From: Serripes groenlandicus
Lineage: Eukaryota > Mollusca > Bivalvia > Cardiida > Cardiidae
Assembly (NCBI GenBank): GCA_031761405.1
Contig: JASEVX010000001.1
Coordinates: 116,846,609-116,910,608 of the forward strand
DNA: 64,000 bases
Direction: 5' to 3'
The notes below the pieces were generated by a model, which was given only the letters and a program-made list of their open reading frames with translations, made no database searches and was not told the origin of the DNA. The translations under genes were made by a program, and so were the position numbers. Below, piece by piece: positions 58,730-64,000 of the stretch. How positions within the stretch are numbered: the stretch's first letter is position 1; every line of letters starts with the position of its first letter.

Positions 58730-58994
58730 GTCCTTCCAATAACGGTCCTTTAAATAGCGACCTCTTTTGTTATTGCAAGTACGAAAATCGTTATTGCAAG
58801 AAGAAAATAAAGTCAAATCTTACCTTCAATGATCATTGTTTAGAATTATTTCTTAAAACGTATACAAATAGTTAACATAGATGTACAGTTATAGATTAAA
58901 GATAAAAAGGGAAAACCTTCTGATGTTTATATACTTATTACTTAATCTCAAATTTTCGTTATTGGAAGGATTTGCAGTATGTTATTGAAAGGAC
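58730..58994. repeat. GTCCTTCCAATAAC motif group 1
   Basis: Forward copy at 58730, reverse copies GTTATTGGAAGGA (58958) and GTTATTGAAAGGAC (58981), partial GTTATTGCAAG twice (58769, 58790). Confidence 0.6.
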
Positions 58995-59006
58995 ATTTTA
59001 TTACCC

Positions 59007-59370
59007 CTTCGCATATTAAGACGAAATCTTGCCACAGATACATTTTGAAAACAATGTGAAAAAGGGGGAAATAGCTCACTATGAGCATTTTTATCTTTTC
59101 TCAGAGTGCATTCAACTCCGTATCAGAATTTTACATCCAATAGTCAAGCTATGACAACTTTTGTTCCAGACTTTTTATTTTTTAGTAGACGCCGCTTAGA
59201 ACTGCCTTCAAAGAAGAGGTTAAATAATGTCTGGTTCATTGAATTCAAGTACATTGGTTTCATCCCTTTCCCTGATGCAGACCACATAAGAATCATGTGA
59301 TAAAAGGAGAAATTGCTCATATGAAGTTTACCCTTTTTTCACAATGTTTTCAACCTAGTTTAACAGTTCC
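59007..59370. mobile_element. TTAA MITE remnants
   Basis: 59007-59115 (CCCCTTCGCATATTAAGACG, centre AATAGCTCACTATGAGC) and 59261-59370 (ATCCCTTTCCCTGATGCAG, AAAAGGAGAAATTGCTC). Confidence 0.5.
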
Positions 59371-60142
59371 TTCAAGAAATAACAGTTTTTGTCAATCTTT
59401 ATTGAATCAAATAACTCTTTAAAATATTTATCAGGAAAACAGTTAAGTAAATATACAAATTGCCTTAAAATAAAAGGATTGTATTAATGTGTTTTTCTTT
59501 TTAATTTCTGAAATGACCAATGATGGCTAAAACTTGTTACTTGTCACAAGTTCAAAAGATGGTCTTAATTTTTCAGACAAAGTCAAACGCGGAAAGACAA
59601 AGACAATTTTAGTGTTAGACGAGACACAGATCTCGAAAAGAGACTAAAGTGTCTGCAGAATAGTAAAACATGATACAGACATGAATGTGGAGTTGACTTT
59701 AACCAAAAGATTGTACAAGAAATATATAGGATAGAAATCCTGTCACTGACAGAGAATAAGTCCAGTATGGGCATTTGGCAAATGTACGCATAATCAAGCA
59801 TTCGTAAAGCACTAAAGGGTCAGAAAAGGGTGACACAGATAAGAAAATAGTTATATAAACAAAGAAGATGAGAAGATCTCACAGAGTGGGAATTGGACAG
59901 AAAATACACAGAAGAATAGACCAAGAATAGGACAATTTTGAGCATGCACTCCTATATTGCAAGTGAATATGATGATGTAAATATAATGAGGGGCAATACA
60001 TCAAAAGGCCCTTTTAGTGCCGTTACATCATTGCAAGAAATAAACAAACACAATTTCTTATATATTACGTCATTCCAATAAAATGAACCAAATTTTAAGC
60101 AATATATTTGATGTAATTTGTTAACTGTAATGCGAATGGGGT
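59371..60142. other. Unassigned sequence, purine-rich on the + strand
   Basis: 59577-59930 is AG-rich with many AAAGACAAAG and GAGAAGA words; stops in all frames. Possibly an old retroelement, not identified. Confidence 0.35.
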
Positions 60143-60275
60143 ATGGGTACAAACTGCCTTGCCGTGGAAGCCGGGTTTTGTAGCGAAGTTAGTAGAGTAA
60201 TTGGCTTTTTAACAAAGTTAAGCATCGTACATGGATGGGTGACCCGCGATTGCTTAACTCCCTGGAGGACCAGGT
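60143..60275 (+). mobile_element. Possible 5S rRNA-related SINE
   Basis: AAAGTTAAGCATCG and ATGGATGGGTGACC lie in the order of the 5S internal promoter (AAGTTAAGCA ... TTGGATGGGTGACC in 5S genes). Flanking GCCTTGCCGTGGAAGC and CTCCCTGGAGGACCAGGTAC do not give a full 5S gene, so I call a 5S-derived dispersed repeat. Confidence 0.4.
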
Positions 60276-60543
60276 ACACATTACAGCAAGAACAAAACAT
60301 GACGATTGTAGAACAAATTGTGGGAATAGATGAAATGAGCCATTTCGCCTTTAATCACAATGTTTTTTATTCTGTAATTAAATGCCCAGTTATGCCAACT
60401 TTCTTTGCCAGAGGGTTTTGAAGCAGGAGACGCTTAAAATTGCTTAACAGGAATAAAATTAGACATGATGTTTTCAAAGAAGATGTGTTGTATGTTGGAA
60501 AATTGAAAAGGGCCATTGCAGATGCAGTTTTGATAATTCCTTT

Positions 60544-60780
60544 TTAATCCTCTCCCTCCCTCATGAAACAAGTCTGCAGCAAATCAATTTGAAAACATGA
60601 GGGCAAAAGTAGAGAGTACCCTTTTTAAAAGACTTTTAGAACAATAAATTGAGTCCAGTACATTGTTGCAAATGGAGAAATTGCTCATTATGAGCAATTT
60701 CTCCTTTTGTCACTGTTTTCAAATGACATATTTTCATATTCTGCAGACCTCAAAATCCAATTGATGGGAAATGGGGTTAA
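60544..60780 (+). mobile_element. TTAA MITE, diverged
   Basis: TTTAATCCTCTCCCTCCCTC to GATGGGAAATGGGGTTAA; central hairpin GAAATTGCTCATTATGAGCA. Shares its right TTAA with the next copy. Confidence 0.7.
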
Positions 60781-60954
60781 CCCTCTCCCACATACGACAA
60801 TTCTGCAGCAGACGACTTTGAATATGTTTTGTCAACAAACAGAAAATCTTTATAATTGAATGGATAACCTATGACTAAAAGTGGAAAATATTGTGGCAAA
60901 AGTAGAAATTACTGCCGAGGCGTCAGAAAGCGTCTATATGAGGGAAAGGGTTAA
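60777..60954 (+). mobile_element. TTAA MITE, back to back, hairpin deleted
   Basis: TTAACCCTCTCCCACATACG to GAGGGAAAGGGTTAA; the deletion runs from AGAAATTAC to the right arm. Confidence 0.85.
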
Positions 60955-61238
60955 CTCTAAGATTGATTACCATTATTAGTTTGGTCATAGTACATTTATA
61001 TATATTACAGCTGACCACATTAAAATAAACATGTATATTTGCTGCATAATTATAAAGCAAGTAAGTCCTTGCAGTAACAGCAACATATTTGTGCTTTAGA
61101 CATAAATAATTTATTCCATGGTAAAGGACTTGATAGTGTTGGTCTCTCTCATTTAATTCACAAATGTGCACCTTAAAATCTAGTCAATTTTTTCATATGA
61201 AGCATTTATAACATCCTATGTATCACTTGATTTATTTT

Positions 61239-61680
61239 TTCCTATCAAATGACATGGTTTGTCCTTCCAATAACATAGTCAAGGTGTGTGTGTTTTATCT
61301 TATAACAATCATTTAAATAATATCTGTATTTTTCAAGCAGTTGTATTGATGTTTTCTCCACAGGTTTGGTTACTTGTTTGCAGATGTTAGGGTTAAACAT
61401 GTATGATAATATTGCTTTATGTGACAGTTTGTTCCTTCCAGTAACAAAGTGGGTCCTTCCAATAACATAGATCATTGTTTATTGTTTCGGAAATATTTAC
61501 TGCAAACTTGTCAACTTGCTGTATTACTGATGCAATTTGAAAATGAATAGTTATTTTTTTGAATGTTTACAGTTATAAATAAAATGAAAACTTAACAATA
61601 TGTGTCAGTTTTTTTCCTTTCTGTAACACAGTTCTGTCCTTCCAATAACAAACATGTCCTTAGTGTAACAATGCATATAC
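61239..61680 (+). repeat. Diverged tandem units of 183-192 bp with GTCCTTCCAATAAC
   Basis: Motif pairs at 61431/61453 and 61614/61636 are each 183 bp apart; the first unit starts at 61239/61261. Each unit end reads TATGTGWCAGTTTKTTYCTT. A further motif variant is GTCCTTAGTGTAAC (61656) and a reverse one GTTACTGGAAGGAC (61994). Confidence 0.6.
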
Positions 61681-62287
61681 TAGGTCATTTTTACTAACTC
61701 ACAAGTAGTGAAAACAGAACAAATGCATATGTGGATAAAACTAATACATTCACAAGTATATACAACAATAAAGATACAGGCTGAAACAAAATGTGAAATA
61801 TACAGGTATTTTAGTATGCAAAGTATTGACCACTTTACGAGTTAACTGTATAACATTTTGTAAAGGGAAAATCTGTTTGTATGAAAAGAAAAAAATTGAG
61901 CAGTATGAATGAGTTATTATACATTGTTGATGATGAACCAAAAAGTTTCATCTTTAATGAAATAATATGGCATTATATGCTAATTACATATTAGTTACTG
62001 GAAGGACATGCTACAGGCACCAGTGGCTTTCTGCCGAAAATAAAAATAAAATTTGGATGAAATAAGGGTGCATTTAAGAAAGACAAGCTTCCACATACAT
62101 AGCATAACCATTTAAAATGACAAAACATAGATAAATACAGAGAACATTTTCAAAATTTTAAGCAACCAGATTTGGGCGAAATTTGATATTGGCTCATATG
62201 TATGCCTTCAGACAAGGTAAAATTACATTTATACACACTGAAATTTATATTATAGTACAAGCACCAGTCAGGATGCTAGAAAGCAGC

Positions 62288-62512
62288 AATTTCTTTCCCT
62301 CATACGACAATTTGAACATATTTTGTCAAAAGATAGAAAATCTCTATAATTGAATGAATAACCTATGACTAAAAGTGGAAAACATTGTGGCAAAAGGAGA
62401 AATTGCACGTTTTGTGCAATTTCTTCTTTTGTCACTATGTTTTCAAAAAGCCGTTTTCAAAAAGCCATCTGCTACAGAGGCATCAGAAAGCGGTATATGA
62501 GGGAAAGGGTTA
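62288..62512 (+). mobile_element. TTAA MITE with small internal duplication
   Basis: CTTTCCCTCATACGAC to GAGGGAAAGGGTTAA. TTTTCAAAAAGCC is doubled in the right arm; the left CAGCAGAC is deleted. Confidence 0.8.
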
Positions 62513-62579
62513 AATGTTTTCTTTTAAACTGGCAATATTTTTGTTTACACATATCCAAATAACATATATTAGATGAACT

Positions 62580-62723
62580 TGGTTATCTCATAATAAAATA
62601 ATAATTCTTCATACTTTACGGTGAAAGGAGGAAAGGCCAAAAATAAAGAATTCCTCCTTTTCTCTCATTTTTTCAGCTCGTATGCAGAAGCATTTTGATG
62701 CATCTACAAAATATTTCTTAAAA
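62580..62723. mobile_element. TTAA MITE remnant
   Basis: Only the arm GCAGAAGCATTTTGATGCAT and a short palindrome (AAGAATTCCTCCTTT) suggest it. Confidence 0.35.
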
Positions 62724-64000
62724 AACAAGAGGGCCAAGATGGCCCTAAATCGATCACCTAATTGATAGTAAATTAGTAGCAAATATTTAACTGCAAATAT
62801 CTGGGAAAATTTGATCAAGGATTGCAAATGAAACTGCAAGGAGTGGACACTTCTCAAGAAACAGCTTATCAGTAAAGGCCATTTATATCTTGAAATCTAA
62901 CAAGAACTTTAATAAGAATGGAATTATAAAGTTTTTGTCATTTTGCACCTTTCCTGATGCCGCCTTGCTGCCCTGTTTTTCAACGAAATCAATATGGCTT
63001 CAACAGTTTATTTAGAGTGTCACTTATATAAAGGAACATTTCTACCAAATTATCTTGCAATTGCACAAGCAGATTATGGAGGAAAAGGATTTTAAAATGT
63101 GGGTATTTTTCTCACTTTCTGATGCCGCAGCAACCAAAGTTCTCAATGGAATTTAAATCTTTGAACAATTTTGAAAGAGGACCACCAAAGGAACATTCCT
63201 GTGATGTTTTGTGGAAATTGGTCTATTGGAATGGTAGGAGTTGGTTGTCATTTGTAGCTAAAAGTTCAATTTACCCCTTTCGTGATGACGCCTGGTTGAT
63301 ATGATTGTGTAACCAATCAAAACGGCTTAAACAAATTAAATAAAGGATCATTACAGTAAGATTCGTATTATATTTTCTTAAAATCAGACAAACACTTTCA
63401 TAAAAATGTAATTTTCAAATTTTGTCATTTTGCCCCTTTTCTGATGCCGCCTGACTGCCATGTTTTTTTACCAATCAGTATGGCTTGAACAATTTTTATA
63501 GAGGGTCACCCAAGAAACATTTCTACCAAATTATATTTGAATCTGACAGGCAGATTCGGAGGAGAAGATTTTTAAAGTTTGGACATTTTGTCCCCTTTCT
63601 GATGCCGCAGCAACCAAAGTTCTCAATGGAATTTAAATCTTTGAACAAATTTGAAAGAGGACCACCAAAGGAACATTCCTGTGATGTTTTGTGGAAATTG
63701 GTCTATTGGAATGGTAGAAGTTGGTTGTCATTTGTAGCTAAAAGTTCAATTTACCCCTTTTGTGATGACGCCTGGTTGCTATGACTGTGTAACCAATCAA
63801 AACGGCTTTAACAAATTAAATAGAGGATCATTAAAGTAAGATTCGTATTATATTTTCTTAAAATCAGACAAACACTTTCATAAAAATGGAATTTTCAAAT
63901 TTTGTCATTTTGCCCCTTTTCTGATGCCGCCTGACTGCCATGTTTTTCGACCAATCAGTATGGCTTGAACAATTTTTATGGAGGATCACCCAAGGAACAT
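62724..64000 (-). mobile_element. Family G element, reverse, running off the window
   Basis: Starts AACAAGAGGGCCAAGATGGC (reverse of the G 3' end) and carries the G core in reverse with the 480-bp period (GATGCCGCAGCAACCAAAGT at 63121 and 63601). Inverted relative to 14933-18539. Confidence 0.8.

Larger units (their letters stand above)
58002..62199. mobile_element. Possible 4.2 kb inverted-repeat element
   Basis: 58002-58027 and 62174-62199 are a perfect 26-bp inverted pair (ATATGAGCCAATATCAAATT then TCGCCC). Between them GTCCTTCCAATAAC-type motifs recur in both directions. No transposase frame is visible; younger MITEs and a SINE-like piece sit inside. Confidence 0.4.

Overview
The window looks like a gene-poor, very repeat-rich stretch of a bivalve mollusc nuclear genome. 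Introns have GT-AG borders, base composition is AT-rich, and the repeats are of a kind I associate with heterodont clams and mussels such as Dreissena: AGCTCACCTGAG / GTCCGTCC / CCCTCTTGTT elements and arrays of AGGTCA-type repeats. The species is not proven by anything I can see. No bacterial feature and no intact RNA gene is visible.

Two protein genes can be assembled by hand from splice sites and codon phase. Gene 1 (+ strand, 7291-12924) is the 3' end of what looks like a gp130/Domeless-type cytokine receptor. A juxtamembrane exon carries a Box1-like IPDP motif, a small linker exon follows, and one giant last exon encodes a 674-residue tail with many tyrosine-centred repeats (SGYVPHPLVQNQS type). 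Gene 2 (- strand, 57701 down to 34602) has twelve phase-compatible exons giving 609 residues of a type I membrane protein: an unrecognised N-terminal region, four PAN/Apple-like domains with an invariant cysteine spacing, a Ser/Thr-rich stalk, one membrane helix and a short charged tail. Its 5' end is not found. A possible short first exon of a third gene (+ strand) lies at 58500.

The rest is layered mobile DNA. From 1 to about 33 kb, families with a common design (T-run then AGCTC with a 5' hairpin, a GTCCGTC-rich zone, core tandem repeats of about 165 bp, and a 3' hairpin followed by TCTTGTT) are nested in each other without target duplications, as expected for Helentron-like (HINE/pearl-like) elements. 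Throughout the window, but densest across gene 2, there are about 70 copies or remnants of a short palindromic element with TTAA target sites and CCCTTTCCC ends (piggyBac-like MITE). Some lie 13-25 bp from exons and some are joined back to back through a single TTAA. Smaller players are two tRNA-derived SINEs, a possible 5S-like SINE, two LINE 3' fragments, other foldback elements and several tandem arrays.

The most unusual structure is at 45.7-47.1 kb. A minisatellite of about 61 bp, some 22 clear copies, is an amplification of the 3' end of a gene 2 exon together with its 5' splice site, so a run of candidate splice donors follows the real one. Other points of note are a 4.2 kb block bounded by a 26-bp perfect inverted repeat and filled with copies of GTCCTTCCAATAAC, and perfect oestrogen-response-element-like palindromes inside an AGGTCA repeat array.
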